Assembly: GCA_032871835.1 (NCBI GenBank)
Contig: CM065295.1
Location: forward strand, 67,016,687-67,080,686
Direction: 5' to 3'
DNA from: Dipteronia dyeriana
Taxonomy: Eukaryota > Streptophyta > Magnoliopsida > Sapindales > Sapindaceae
Length of the DNA stretch: 64,000 nt
Part shown: positions 33,881 through 44,753 of the stretch, one piece after another
Layout of the letters: the number at the start of each line of letters is the position of its first letter
How positions within the stretch are numbered: the stretch's first letter is position 1
The notes under the pieces: generated by a model
What the model saw: only the letters and a program-made list of their open reading frames with translations
The model's database searches: none
Told to the model about the DNA's origin: nothing
Made by a program: the position numbers and the translations under genes

Positions 33881-35619
33881 TTAATCAACAACAGTTGTTG
33901 ATCCATAAACATCTAAGAGTCAAATGGTTCCTAATCAGGATACACTACCACCTAGACGTAGTGAGAGGATTGTAAGACAACCTGAACACTATTTAGGTAT
34001 AGGTGAGAGACAAGGTGTTGTCTCTGCTGATGGTGTGGATGATCCATTGACATTTAAGAATGCAATGGAAGATTCTGATAAAGAGGAATGACTTAAAGCC
34101 ATGAATCTCGGGATGGTGTCCATGTACTCTAACTCAGTCTGGGATCTTGTAGACTTACCGGATGGGGTAAAATAGAGTGTAAGTGGAGAAAGAGAGGGGT
34201 AAACGGAAGGGTAGAGACCTTAAAAGTAAGGCTAGTGGCTAAGGGTTATACCTAGAAAGATGGGGTCGATTATGAAAAGACCTTCTCGCCAGTAGCCATG
34301 TTTAAGTCTATTAGGATTCTCTTATCCATTGCTGACTATTTCGATCATGAAATTTGGAAAATGGATGTCAAGACTGCATTCTTGAATGGCAAACTTGATG
34401 AAAGCATCTATAAGATGTAACAAGAGGGATTCGTGTCTCCAGATCAAGAGCAAAAGGTTTGCATGACGCAAAGGTCAATTTATGGACTTACGCAATCATC
34501 TAGATCTTGGAACATTATGTTTGATGATGTGATCAAAACCTATGGCTTCGGGCAGAACGTCGATGAGCCTTATGTCTACAAGTGTATCATTGACAAGAAA
34601 GTAGTTTTTTTGATCATATACGTAGATGACATCCTACTCATTGGGAATGATGTGAAAGTGTTATCTGATGTAAAGGGCTAACTGGTTAGCTAATTTCAAA
34701 TGAAATATTTGGGAAATGCAAGTTATGTTCTAGGGATCTGATTTATAAGGGATCGTAAGAACAAACTCATAGCACTGTCTCAAGCATCATATATCGACAA
34801 GATTCTTAAGCGATTTTCGATGCAGAACTCCAAGAAAGGTAATTTACCTTCCAGACATGGAGTTCGTTTATGTAAGGAACAGTGTCCTAAGACACCTCAA
34901 GAAGTTAAGGATATAAGATATGTACCCTATGCATCGACAATAGGTAGTCTCATGTATGCTATGTTATGAATGAGACCGGACATCTGTTATTCAGTGGGAG
35001 TAGTCAGCAGATGCCAGTCCAACCCAGGATTGGATCATTGGGTTGTTGTCAAGACTATTCTCAAGTATTTTTGGAAAATGAGAAACTATATGCTAGTGTA
35101 TTCCGGACAGAATTTGATCATGTTAGGATACACAGATTCTAATTTTTAGTCAGACAGAGATTCTAGGAAATCCACGTCTGGATCAGTATTCACCTTGGGT
35201 GGTGGAGCCATTGAGTGGCGAAGTATCAAGCAATCTTGCATTACTGACTCCACCATGGAAGCCGAGTTTGTAGCCGCTTGTGAAGCTGTTAAAGAGGTTG
35301 TTTGGCTCCGTAAGTTCTTAAGTGATCTGGAAGTTGTTCCTGGTCTGGATAAGCCCATTACAATTTATTGTGATAACAGTGGTGTTGTGGCTAATTCCAA
35401 ATAACCAAGAAGCCACAAAAGAGGTAAGCATATAGAGAGAAAGTATTATCTCATTAGAGAGATAATACAGAGAGGAGATGTGATAGTCACCAAGATAGCC
35501 TCACAAGACAATCATGCCGATCCATTTATGAAGACCTTAACGACTAAAGTGTTTTCGGGTCACCTAGATGGTTTAAGGTTACGAAACATGTCTCACATGC
35601 TTTAGTGCAAGTGGAAAAT
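33881..35619 (+). pseudogene. Reverse transcriptase and RNase H of element C
   Basis: RT remnants include SEEW-type DPLTFKNAMEDSDKEE, WKMDVKTAFLNGKLDESIY (about 34357-34410), YGLTQSSRSWNIMFDD and the catalytic FLIIYVDDILLIGND (about 34608-34655). The thumb segment is KYLGNASYVLGI. RNase H has [20 protein letters not shown] (Asp region), [19 protein letters not shown] and [11 protein letters not shown], ending in DNHADPFMKTL. Stops are frequent. The segment after the last stop leads straight to the 3' LTR at 35620; the tract before it is a weak GGAAAAT. Confidence 0.86.
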
Positions 35620-36956
35620 TGTTAGGGTTTATGCCCTAAATATATAATTTGTAAATGGATTTATAAAATAAATAAAAGAAAAATTCAATTCATTCTTGTT
35701 ATGTTGTTTATTTTATAACTTGTGCATATATTTAACATCCGAGATTGCCGGATGTAATCTCGAACTGTGTATATGAGTGTCATATACGGACGGATATAGT
35801 AACAGATGTGCAATCTAAAGAGTCCATAGATAGAAAATAAAGCTGGGTACTTTATTTATGGTTAATCTATAACTGCGGTCCATTCCATAATGTACGGTGA
35901 TTCTATTCTGAATTATTCATATGAGATATAGGAATGGAGGCACCTTGTATGATATGAACATATAGGGCTGGGCCATGATCTATATGAATCTCTCAACAAG
36001 ATCCGTTTACCGATGAGATTCGTATATATCAACTAACGATGGCTATATGTGGGTGATCTTAATCGTGAGTGTCTTATCGACTTCTTCAAGTTAGATCGTA
36101 GTCTTTGATATACCATGGGTGAGGTCAGATGCATTTCCTGATCAATATACTCTGTATGTTGGAATTACGGTTTGGCTTATGGCTGGGAAGGTTTGTACAC
36201 AAGAGGTAGATGGTAGTTCCCTTACGGTTTGATTCGGGGTTCGGATAATATGAGCGCTCTCTTAATTCCGTAAGGAAATAGGATTTCTTGTCCATTAGAG
36301 AATCAACGGTACTTAAAGGATATATATAATTAGAGCGGTAGAACGGATATTATGACCCAGCTCTAATTATGAACTACTGGGGAGGATCACACCATATTTA
36401 ATAGCTATATCGATGGACACCGAGTTGTATCGGTCTGTGTAAAAGCGTCTGCAGTTCAGAGAGTGCAGCTTCAAATTTTTAATGAAATAACACCGGAGTT
36501 AATAATCAATGAGTATTAATTAAAGAGTTTAATTAATAATTTTGAGTATTGTTGGAGCTCAAAATAATATGGGTCCATTAGGTCCCCTTGTTAGCCCGAT
36601 CGATTTAGGTAACAAGGGTCACGGTTAATTAATTGGATTATTTAGTTAATTGTGTTACGAAAGTTACACATTTTTTCAGGAATTAATTGAATAATGAAAT
36701 TATTTAATTAATGAATAATGGTGATTAAATAAATTAGATAATGAGATTATTTAAAGATGTTATTAATCACTGAATGGAAAGTGTTAGTTGATATTTGATA
36801 GAATAATATAATATGATTAATTTATTTTATTATATATTTGAAATTGAATTTAAAATATTTAAATTCAAATTATTTTTAAATTATTTTTAAATAAAAGATA
36901 TGAGATATTTTTTATTTGAAAGTTTTTAAGAATCTGATCAGGTTTTCAAAAGTTAA

Positions 36957-37027
<71 letters not shown>

Positions 37028-37665
37028 ATAAATATTAATTTTGAAAAACCGAATCAATGATATCATTTAAAAAAAAAAGATATCATTTTTAATTTACAAT
37101 ATATATATATATATATATATATTTCTTAAAAAGGTAACATGGATGGTTAACACACATTCATTTGGTTTTAACTTTAACGCAACAGTGCATTAAATTTGAC
37201 ATCAGTGTTTGCTCTGTTGTGCATAGGTGTGTAAGACGTATACAAAAATATTTGTGTGCATGAAATAACACCAAAAAGAGAGAAGAGATTTTGTGTGCAA
37301 GTGTTGTACACTGATATCAAACAAAAAGTTTCTTAAAATCTTTTCTCAACATCCTTTATTCTAGTTCATGAGATCATGACGCGCCCACATGCAGTTGTCC
37401 TTGGATATAGCGAGGAAAATCGAGTGGTTTAGACATGAGCATATTTTAAAGTGAAGGAACCTCCAAACGTTGGTAAGATTTTCTTCTCATTATATTGATT
37501 ACAATTTTCTGTGTTTACATATTTATTTATTATTGTAATAATTAATATGTATTAGTTCTGGAAAAATTACGATCTCAAGTTCACTGATTCCATATTGACT
37601 ACGATCTGTGTTAAAAAAAATTAAAACCTACTTCCGTTGCGTTACTAGCGAACGGGGTTCCAATA
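35620..37665 (+). repeat. 3' LTR of element C (long form)
   Basis: A 2046-bp LTR from TGTTAGGGTTTATGCC to GGGTTCCAATA (CA changed to TA). It contains about 1.1 kb absent from the 5' LTR (36195-37290), including (AT)n/(GT)n microsatellites at 36961-37027 and about 37099-37132. Confidence 0.87.
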
Positions 37666-37670
37666 ATTGG

Positions 37671-38947
37671 TGGTTGTGGTCAACTGGTCCTTGGCAAATT
37701 CTCATAGCATGATCTTCTATCATTTTGTTCGTTGTTACGGTTGTCGCGTTGATTGCCAGTTGGATATGGTTCGACTCTTCTGCCGTTCGATCTACGATCG
37801 TTGCGTCTATTGTAGTGATTGACCTTCTCGAAGTAATTAGCTTCATCCTCCCATTTGATTTGGGCCCATGCTTTGTTTAGGACATCATTCGTTGCTTTAC
37901 AAGGGTATTTCTTAAGTTCTTTAATGAGGTATGAGTCGATTTTAAGCCCTTTTTCTAAAGGCCGAGATTACGGTAGCCTGATTGCAATTTGGGATCCGTA
38001 CCTTTTCTCTGTTGAAGTGTCTGACATATGCTCTCAGGTTCTCTTTGCTTCTTTGGGTGACTGTATATAATTCGTCCAACTGCTTTTCTAATTTTCTGCT
38101 ACTTGTGAATTGCTCCATGAAGGTATCTGTTAGCTGCGCAAAAGAAGAAATAGAATTGTTAGGCAAGTTAATGTACCATTGTAATGCTGGGTCGCGATGA
38201 CTCAACCCAAATGCCATGCATATGCAGGATTCTTTAAGATCCCGCAGGATCGCTGCATTGATTATGCACTGCTTATATTGAGATATATGGCCGTCCGAAT
38301 CTGTCGTTCCCTCAAATTGCTTCATGTTCGGGAAGTTCAATTTTCAGGGCATTTCCACATGAGCGATGGCATCGATAAATGGAGAATTTATGAAGCTATT
38401 CGTCGTGCTCTTCTTGATGGGTGCTGACACTCCTGGGATCCTTTATATTAGAGCCTCCATTTCTGTAAACCTATGAGAAATTTATGGGTCAGCAAACAAA
38501 TTTTAACCAGCATTTGGTGTTACCAAATTGGTAGGCGACTGCAGTGACGCTGGGATCCTCAGTACGTTCTCATGCTGTTGGTCGATGATTGGTTTTGGTT
38601 TCTACAATGCTTACCTGTGCTTCAGGTTGATCTGCCTTTGCTTGAATCATTTATGTGGTATCCTGATTTACACCTTGATTGGCATTCTCCTGTTAGCTTA
38701 TCTGATTTGCTGATGTGGCAAGGGCAGTCCTATCTGCTTCATGCATGAGGTCGTTTGCTCGAATTGAAGGTGCTGGTGGCATGTTGTTAGGCACACCCTC
38801 GACGATCGCACGCAATTCAGCATTTCTGGTTCGGATCGATGAGTTCTCTACTTCGATCTCCTATAATTTCCATGTGTTAGCCTCCATTTGTGCTATCAGT
38901 GCAGCTAGCTATGCTTCCACGATTGTAATGTTTCCATCTCCAGACAT
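37671..38947 (-). pseudogene. gag of the Tat element, N-terminal and central part
   Basis: The ATG at 38947 opens MSGDGNITIVEA, about 70 bp below the LTR, which suits a gag start. Then come SSIRTRNAEFRAIVEGVPNN, a linker with SFINSPFIDAIAHVEMP, and the retrotransposon gag core: NFPNMKQFEGTTDSDGHISQ, PALQWYINLPNNSISSFAQL and EQFTSSRKLEKQLDELYTVT (37942-38340). It ends at DHNH next to C; the rest is at 21895-21933 and 11985-12305. Stops at 38910 and elsewhere break it. Gag would form the particle. Confidence 0.85.
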
Positions 38948-39016
38948 GTTTGGATTTCTTAGTTCGGATTGAAGACTTTGTTCAAGTTGCAAGGGTCCCC
39001 ACGGTGGGCGCCAATC
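38948..39016 (-). other. Primer binding site and short leader of the Tat element
   Basis: Next to the LTR the minus strand reads GATTGGCGCCCACCGTGGGG; TGGCGCC-type sites are usual in plant gypsy elements. The specific tRNA is not assigned. The leader to the gag ATG is only about 70 bp. Confidence 0.7.
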
Positions 39017-39587
39017 TGTGGTTGGTTGAACAAAGATTTATGTGGGTCGGATCTGATTCGGGTTATGCGAGACAAATTGGTCTAACTTGTCGAATGTGAA
39101 ACCTGCAAAAAAGATGGAAAACGAAGAGAATGACAAAGAAAATAGGTTAAAAGAAATATGGGTTGGAGATCGTATTTGAGCCTTAGGTGCGCTTGGGCTG
39201 AGCATGACAGTGTTTTGGGTAAATTTCGGCGACTAGAATAGAGATTTATGCAAAGTTTCAGCTAGCTTAATAGCGTGAGTTACGGAGGAAAAATCCGAGG
39301 AAGCTGTTTCAATGACCAAAGGGTTCTATTTATAGTCCCTTTTATTACCTGATCGTGGGAGATCTCCTGATAATAGAGAATCTTGATCCCGAAATTTTTG
39401 GCAGGATTTCGTGGGATAGCGAGGATATCCCAAAAAAAAGGGTTACTGTTGTTAACTGACCTAGTCAAGTGGTAATTCTGATAAATCAATTCGGGTCAAC
39501 CCGGATCATTAGGCATGATTCGTGCTTGTTCTGCATCCATTGACATGCTTCATACTTTGGGCCTAAAGACCGTTTTTGGCTACTACA
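39017..39587 (-). repeat. 5' LTR of the Tat element
   Basis: About 571 bp on the minus strand, from TGTAGTAGCCAAAAACGGTC (39587) to CAACCAACCACA (39017). A TATA box CTATAAATAG lies at 39326-39335. The partner LTR is outside the window, so the left boundary rests on the TG...CA ends and the primer site. Confidence 0.7.
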
Positions 39588-39910
39588 ATCCTCAAATCTT
39601 GTAATCGATTAGAAAATGTTGGTTCAATTTTATTTCTCTTATATTATGCAATTTTTACGAAGAATTTTTTTATAAAAAGATGGATATTTCCTTGGTTATA
39701 TTATTTCTTATTTTTCCCTATTTATTTCCCTCTTGATATTTATTTTCTACTAAATACGAAATCCATCTCTTTATTATATTCTTTTACCTTATTTTATATT
39801 TTAATTTAATCTATTGAAGTGTTTAAGAAAGATGAATTCATAATTTAATTATTTTTGGATATACTATCGGCCTACCAAGTCACATCAGAATCATAGTTAA
39901 CTATTCAATT
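39588..39910. other. AT-rich flank between the Tat element and LINE 1
   Basis: No gene or repeat end is recognised. The last ten bases (39901-39910, CTATTCAATT) are the TSD of the following LINE. Confidence 0.5.
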
Positions 39911-39924
39911 TTAACGAGTTATTG

Positions 39925-40430
39925 TCTGGATTTGGGAAAAGTTGGGGGCAGCCCCATCCTGTTTCTTTGATGGATAATTTTAGAGAGGCTCTGAATGTTT
40001 GTGGTTTGGATGATTTGGGGTTCTCTAGTCCTAGTTTTACTTGGTTTAATAGGCGAGATGAAGGGGTTATTCAAGAAAGATTAGATCGGGGGGTGTAATT
40101 TTGACTGGAATCGGCTCTTTCCTTATGTGAAGGTTACTAATTTGGGCTTATGGTATTCTAATCATAGATTCTTACTTATTGAAGTGCCTGATAGAGCGAA
40201 TTATTTTAATAAGTAGGATCGTGGTGGGAGGCGCAAAAGGTTCCATTTTGAACCTTGCTGGGTTGTTGAGACCAACTGTAGGAGACTGATTAAGGAAAGT
40301 TAGGGTGATTCCGCTCAAAGATGTGATATGCATGTGGTGATGTTCAAAATTAATCGGTGTGCTAAGGTTCTAGAAATGGAATTATACTCATCGTTAGGAT
40401 TTACAGAGGCAGCTAAAGAAGAAGAAATAT
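39925..40430 (+). pseudogene. Endonuclease remnant of LINE 1
   Basis: The reading includes LMDNFREALNVCGLDDLGFS, PSFTWFNRRDEGVIQERLDR and LWYSNHRFLLIEV (the last matches the usual SDHRPLLL motif, with Asp changed to Asn). This is the C-terminal half of the APE-type endonuclease that nicks target DNA; the catalytic N-terminal half is missing. Frames shift at about 40095 and there are stops. Confidence 0.75.
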
Positions 40431-42100
40431 GAATTAGTTACGGTTTCGGTTGGTGTTAGCATTAGCTCTTGGAAGGCTGTAAGGGAAATTAAGGGTCAGT
40501 TAGATGGGCTTTTTGAGGTAGAAGAAAATTATTGGAAAAATCAGTCTAGGCAAGATTGGCTAAAAGCTGGGGATTGTAACTTAAAATTATTTCATTGGAA
40601 GGCTTCTTCCCATAGAGCTAGGGTATGGTGCAATTCAAAGGCAGAGATAGAAAGAATTTTGGTAGATTACTTTTCAGTTCTTTTTCAGTCTAGCAGTCCA
40701 TCTAGTCATCATTGGAAGAAGGTGCATGTCTTTGATGCCTCAATGATGGGGAACCTCTTAATGATGTGAATGGAACACTTATTACTTTAATCCCCAAAAT
40801 ATCCAATGTTAGTCAGATTACAGAGTTTCGACTTATAAGTCTGTGTTCGGTCATCTATAAAATTGTGGTCAAACCAAATGCGAATAGTCTTCGTTCAGTG
40901 GTAGGGAATGTTATCTCAGAGGGCCAGAGTGCTTTTGTTTCTGGTAGGCTAATAACTGATAATGTTATCATCGGTTTTGAATGCATTCATGGTCTATGGA
41001 ACAGAGTCCGGAAGGCTGGATCAGTGGCGATTAAACTTGACATGTCGAAGGTGTATAACCATGTTGGATGGGGTTTTATTTCAACGATGATGTTGAAACT
41101 TGGTTTTTTTAATGCTTAGCTAGATGGGATTATGCACTGTGTGACTTCCGTGTCCTTCTCTTTTTTGATTAATGGGGAGGTTTGTGGTTCTCTTAAGCCT
41201 TCACGTGGCCTTTGTCAGGGGGATCCTTTTTCCCCATATTTGCTTTTGATTTGCGCAGAAGGTCTCTCATGTATGATCCATAAGGTAGTTTCTTGTGGTG
41301 ATATCACTAGGTATCGTTATGGTAGCACTGGTCCCTTTATTTTTCATTTGTTTTTTGCTGATGATAGCCTTTTTTTCGCCAAGGTTGATGAGAAGAATTG
41401 TAGGGCTATTAAACGCATTCTTGGTGATTACACGTTAGCTTCGGGTCAAGAAGTAAACTTCAATAAATCTGCTATTTGTACCAGTAAGTCGGTTTCTAGG
41501 TCTCACAGGCTGTGATCGGCTAGTATTGTGGGTGTAAGTTTCGTTAGATGTCATGAGAAGTACCTCGGGTTACCTAGCTTTGCTGGTAGGAATAAAAAAC
41601 AACTTTTTGATATTCTAGAAGAGAGGATGTGGAGCAAAATCAATGGGTTGAAGCAAAAATTGTTTTCGACCGGAGGTAAAGAAGCTTTAATTAAGGCTGT
41701 TATCCTATCAATTCCCGCTTATGCGATGAATCTTTTTTGCCTTCCTAAAGGTTTGATCTCTGATATTCATAAGTTTAGCTCTTGATTTTGGCAAGGAAGC
41801 TTTGAGGTTTATAAGAAGCTTCATTGGGGTTCGTGGGCTAAATTGTGTGTAGGGAAACATACTGGTGGTCTTGGATTTCGTGATCTTTCTCTTTTTAATC
41901 AAGCTATGCTGGCCAAACAAAGTTGGCAGCTTACTAAGTGGCCAGATTCGTTGGTTGTTAGAGTGTTCAAGGGGAGCTACTTCCCTACCATAGATTTTCT
42001 CAAAGTTGGAAGTTGCTCTAACAGATCCTTTGTTTGGAGGAGTTTTCTTTGGGCTAGGGAACTTCTTGAAAAGGGTTCCATATAGAGGGTTAGGGCTCAA
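40431..42100 (+). pseudogene. Reverse transcriptase of LINE 1
   Basis: After ENYWKNQSRQDWLKAGDCNL comes an internal deletion near 40750: the segment that normally carries KAPGPDG is absent and the text jumps to VNGTLITLIPKISN. RT continues ISEGQSAFVSGRLITDNVII, IKLDMSKVYNHVGW (first catalytic Asp retained, AYDRVEW altered), GLCQGDPFSPYLLLICAEGL and the catalytic FFADDSLFFAK (about 41350-41380). The thumb includes KYLGLPSFAGRNKK. There are stops at 41120, 41513 and 41783. Confidence 0.88.
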
Positions 42101-42184
42101 TCCTCTATTTCAATATATCATGATTGTTGAATTCCTCATCCGCATTTCTTTAAGGTCCAACCCCTTCAATTCTTGGTGAATATG

Positions 42185-43405
42185 CTCTGGTTAAGGTACT
42201 GATACCTCCTTCGGGCAGCTGGGATGTCCCATTGATTCATTCATCCTTCTCTGGTGAAGAGGTTGACACCATTCTAAGTATTCCCCTCAGTCAACGGGTT
42301 AATGATTCTATCATTTTGCACTTTGGGAAGGATGGCAACTATACGGTACGTAGTGGTTATAAATTGGGTCAGGCTCTTCAGTCCATTGATTCTCCTTCTG
42401 GTTCTTTTGATTATGGGTGGTGGTTCTCTATTTTACAAACTAATGTTCCTCTGAAAGTGAAGTGCTTCCTTGGGAAGGCATGTAATAATTGGCTCCCTTC
42501 TGTTTTCAATCTTGCTAGGCGTGGTATTCCTACTGATGTGGTATGTTCTTACTGTTCAAAGGGGTCGGAAACGACGATCCATGCTTTGTGGAATTGTGAC
42601 AAAGATATTAGGGTGGCTTGTTCCTTTGTAGCTGGTCCTAAGTGGAGGGATAGTATGGATTTTAAGGACTTCTTTCTATTTTATAACCGTGCTCTCCGTC
42701 TAGAGGATATGAAAATTCTTTGTATTGTTTGGTGGAGAATCTGGTATTGGAGGACTCGACGTGTGCATTTTGGTTCTAGCCATCGATTGGAAAATGTGTT
42801 GTACTGGGCCTTTTGATTTTTAAAGGAGTTTAAGAGTGCTAGGCTGAATGGTTCTTCAGATATTGTTTCTAATAATGTTGATACTGAAAAAGGTGGTGAA
42901 GTGGACCTTGCCTTCTGCTGGTACCTTTAAGGTGAACACGGATGCGGCTATTTTGGCTGATCAACAGTTGGCTGGTGTGGGTTTAATAATTCCTGATTCG
43001 AATGGTAAGGTTTCGACCTCTTCTGCTTAGAAGTTTATTGTTTGCTTCTCACCTACAATGGCAGAGGCTGTTGCTATTTTATGAGGCCATCAGTTTGTAA
43101 TTCTTATGGTCTTCTCCCTGTTACGCTGGAAAGTGTCACGAAATGGGTGGTGGATCTTATTAATTTGGGTAGTGAGTTCTGGAATGATATTGGTGTTGAT
43201 GTTCATGAAATTGTTTCTCTCTCTAGTCAATATAATATTCCTATTACTTTTTGCCTAGAGCTACCACTGTGGCTACTCATGTTCTGGCAAAGATGGGCTT
43301 AAGGTCTGTGAATGAAATTGTTTGGTTTGATGATTTTCCTACTTGTCTAGAGTATGTTATTTTGATGGATTCCATCCCTTTGGGTGGCGGCAAATAAATT
43401 TTCTT
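42185..43405 (+). pseudogene. zf-RVT and RNase H C-terminal part of LINE 1
   Basis: GNYTVRSGYKLGQAL and KVKCFLGKACNNWLPSVFNL, then CSYCSKGSETTIHALWNCD, form the zinc-finger region of plant LINE ORF2. After a stop near 42815 comes an RNase H remnant: WTLPSAGTFKVNTDAAILAD (Asp present), LAGVGLIIPDSNGKV, then frame-broken text to about 43400. The reading ends just before the A-rich tail. Confidence 0.83.
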
Positions 43406-43455
43406 TGCTAAAAAAAAAAATAAAGCTATTCAATTCATTTATCTTTTAGTATTGT

Positions 43456-43511
43456 TTATTTAATGTGATTATTAATTGGAATTTTTTTTTTTTTGGAATC
43501 GTTATTTAATG
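43456..43511 (-). other. Tail-only retroposition scar 1
   Basis: Exact direct repeats TTATTTAATG (43456-43465 and 43502-43511) flank 36 bp that include a run of 14-15 T followed by GGAATC. Read on the minus strand this is TTCC followed by an A tail. Confidence 0.45.
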
Positions 43512-43614
43512 GGTTGAAATGCCATTGTTTAATTCTATAGTGGTCTTTACTTCAATGGCATGATTAATTAATCATTATGTATATAAGTGCAATTATACTC
43601 CAAATTACACGAGA

Positions 43615-43740
43615 AGAAATTGGTCCGGTAGTAAAGCACACCATACACATATCACGAGATCATGGGTTTGAGTCCCTCATCTTTCCCCAAAAAATCCTTG
43701 AATTATTGTAATATTTAAAAAAAAAATACTACAAAGTCCA
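43615..43740 (+). repeat. tRNA-like SINE candidate
   Basis: GGTCCGGTAGTAAAG (about 43622-43636) resembles an A box, and GGGTTTGAGTCCC (about 43664-43676) resembles the B box GGTTCRANTCC, at tRNA-like spacing. A non-tRNA tail ends in an A run (about 43712-43725). No clear TSD was found. It is not a functional tRNA gene; it could be a chance or relic match. Confidence 0.4.
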
Positions 43741-44354
43741 AACTATTTTTATTTTTATTTAAATTCAAAAACAAAAACATATATATCAAAAAAAAAACAT
43801 CAATATATATTACATTCGGAAAAACAAGAAAAAAGAACATAAAATTTATTCAAACATTACATCTCCATAATGTTAACAAAAAAAATTGATAAGTAAGAAA
43901 AGTTAGTGTAAAATATCCACTCTAACCACAAAAGCATCTAAACTAATATCTAGTCAACTTATTTTGATAACATATCTAGAATGCCCTTAGTTACTTTTTT
44001 AACAAATACTTTACTACCCTTAAATTTAATTATTTAATTAAATATTTATATAAAAATGGTGGAGATCTTCCACTGTCACAACTGATTAGATGGAGAGAAA
44101 TCTCTTAACCATATGGTAGATGGAGGTTTACGCCACTAGAGTAAATCTCTTTCCATGGAAGAGCGATATGCTCTGTCCATCTTGCTAGATATTTCCAACG
44201 TAAATGACGCAATGGTGTTAAAAAAAAAAAAAGATGATGGAAGAGATAATATCTCCTTCATCCATTTTAAAGAAGATCAAATATCCTTTGTTCATTTCAA
44301 AGAAGATCAGATATCCTTCGTTCATTTTTTTTAATTTAACTACTTTTAACTAAT
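43741..44354. other. AT-rich intergenic sequence with a short tandem duplication
   Basis: There is no gene. At about 44262-44325 a 30-bp unit (AAAGAAGATCAAATATCC) occurs twice in tandem with a few differences. Long A and T runs are scattered through it. Confidence 0.5.
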
Positions 44355-44405
44355 TACTAATATAATTTTATTTTTATTTGTTTTTTTTGGAAAGTACTAA
44401 TATAA
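44355..44405 (-). other. Tail-only retroposition scar 2
   Basis: Exact 11-bp direct repeats TACTAATATAA (44355-44365 and 44395-44405) flank 29 bp: a T-rich tract ending TTTTTTTTGGAAAG. On the minus strand this is CTTTCC followed by an A-rich tail. Confidence 0.5.
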
Positions 44406-44753
44406 ATTCTATAAATTATTACAAAGGTAAAAAGGCTATTTTCCCTTTGGATGTTATTTTCTAATGGTTGACCATTAACGACAGGAGTTTTAGTGTAAGT
44501 TTTAATAAAAGGTTCTTATGCGTGGAATTATGCCTATACTTGCAGATGCTTGTGCAATTAACCCGAGATTTTATCACAAAGTTTATGTTTTATACTTTTA
44601 TGCTACTAAACATTAAATTTTGTTTTATAATTTATCTAAAACTCAATTCACCATAAGATCTTTGTATGCTACTGAAACTCTAGGAGCAAGAAAATTATGT
44701 TTACATTGTCATGTTTGACAATAATTAAGATTTTTGTATTCACTGCTATAAAC

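Larger units (their letters stand above)
21934..37665 (+). mobile_element. Copia element C, split by element D
   Basis: It is flanked by ATCGG (21929-21933) and ATTGG (37666-37670), a TSD with one change. The order is 5' LTR, Met primer site, a 1.8-kb leader, gag, protease (interrupted by D), integrase, RT, RNase H and 3' LTR. It lies in the Tat gag: the minus-strand reading GPVDHNH (37671 side) continues RYQNIILASN on the 21933 side. Frames contain many stops. It is a typical plant gag/pol copia, but I do not assign the lineage firmly. Confidence 0.88.
1..39587 (-). mobile_element. Tat-lineage Ty3/gypsy retrotransposon, split by three copia insertions
   Basis: Reading the minus strand from 39587 leftwards gives a 5' LTR, a TGGCGCC-type primer site, gag, protease, reverse transcriptase, RNase H, a second RNase H-like segment and integrase. 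A plus-strand extra ORF then ends at 7224 and runs off the left edge. Tandem RNase H domains and an antisense ORF between pol and the 3' LTR are known features of Tat elements. Copia elements A (1679-7115), B (12306-21894) and C (21934-37665) interrupt it. Removing each with one TSD copy restores host reading continuity. All frames are broken. The 3' LTR is outside the window, so the outer TSD cannot be checked. Confidence 0.85.
39911..43425 (+). mobile_element. L1-type LINE 1, 5' truncated
   Basis: A non-LTR retrotransposon flanked by the perfect 10-bp TSD CTATTCAATT (39901-39910 and 43426-43435) and ending in an A-rich tail (about 43410-43425). It has endonuclease, RT, a zinc-finger RT-associated domain and an RNase H remnant. 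It starts inside the endonuclease, so it is truncated at the 5' end as is usual for target-primed reverse transcription. Confidence 0.9.

Noticed and set aside
43618..43690. Functional tRNA gene
   Set aside because: Only A- and B-box-like motifs are visible; no complete cloverleaf or acceptor stem was found.
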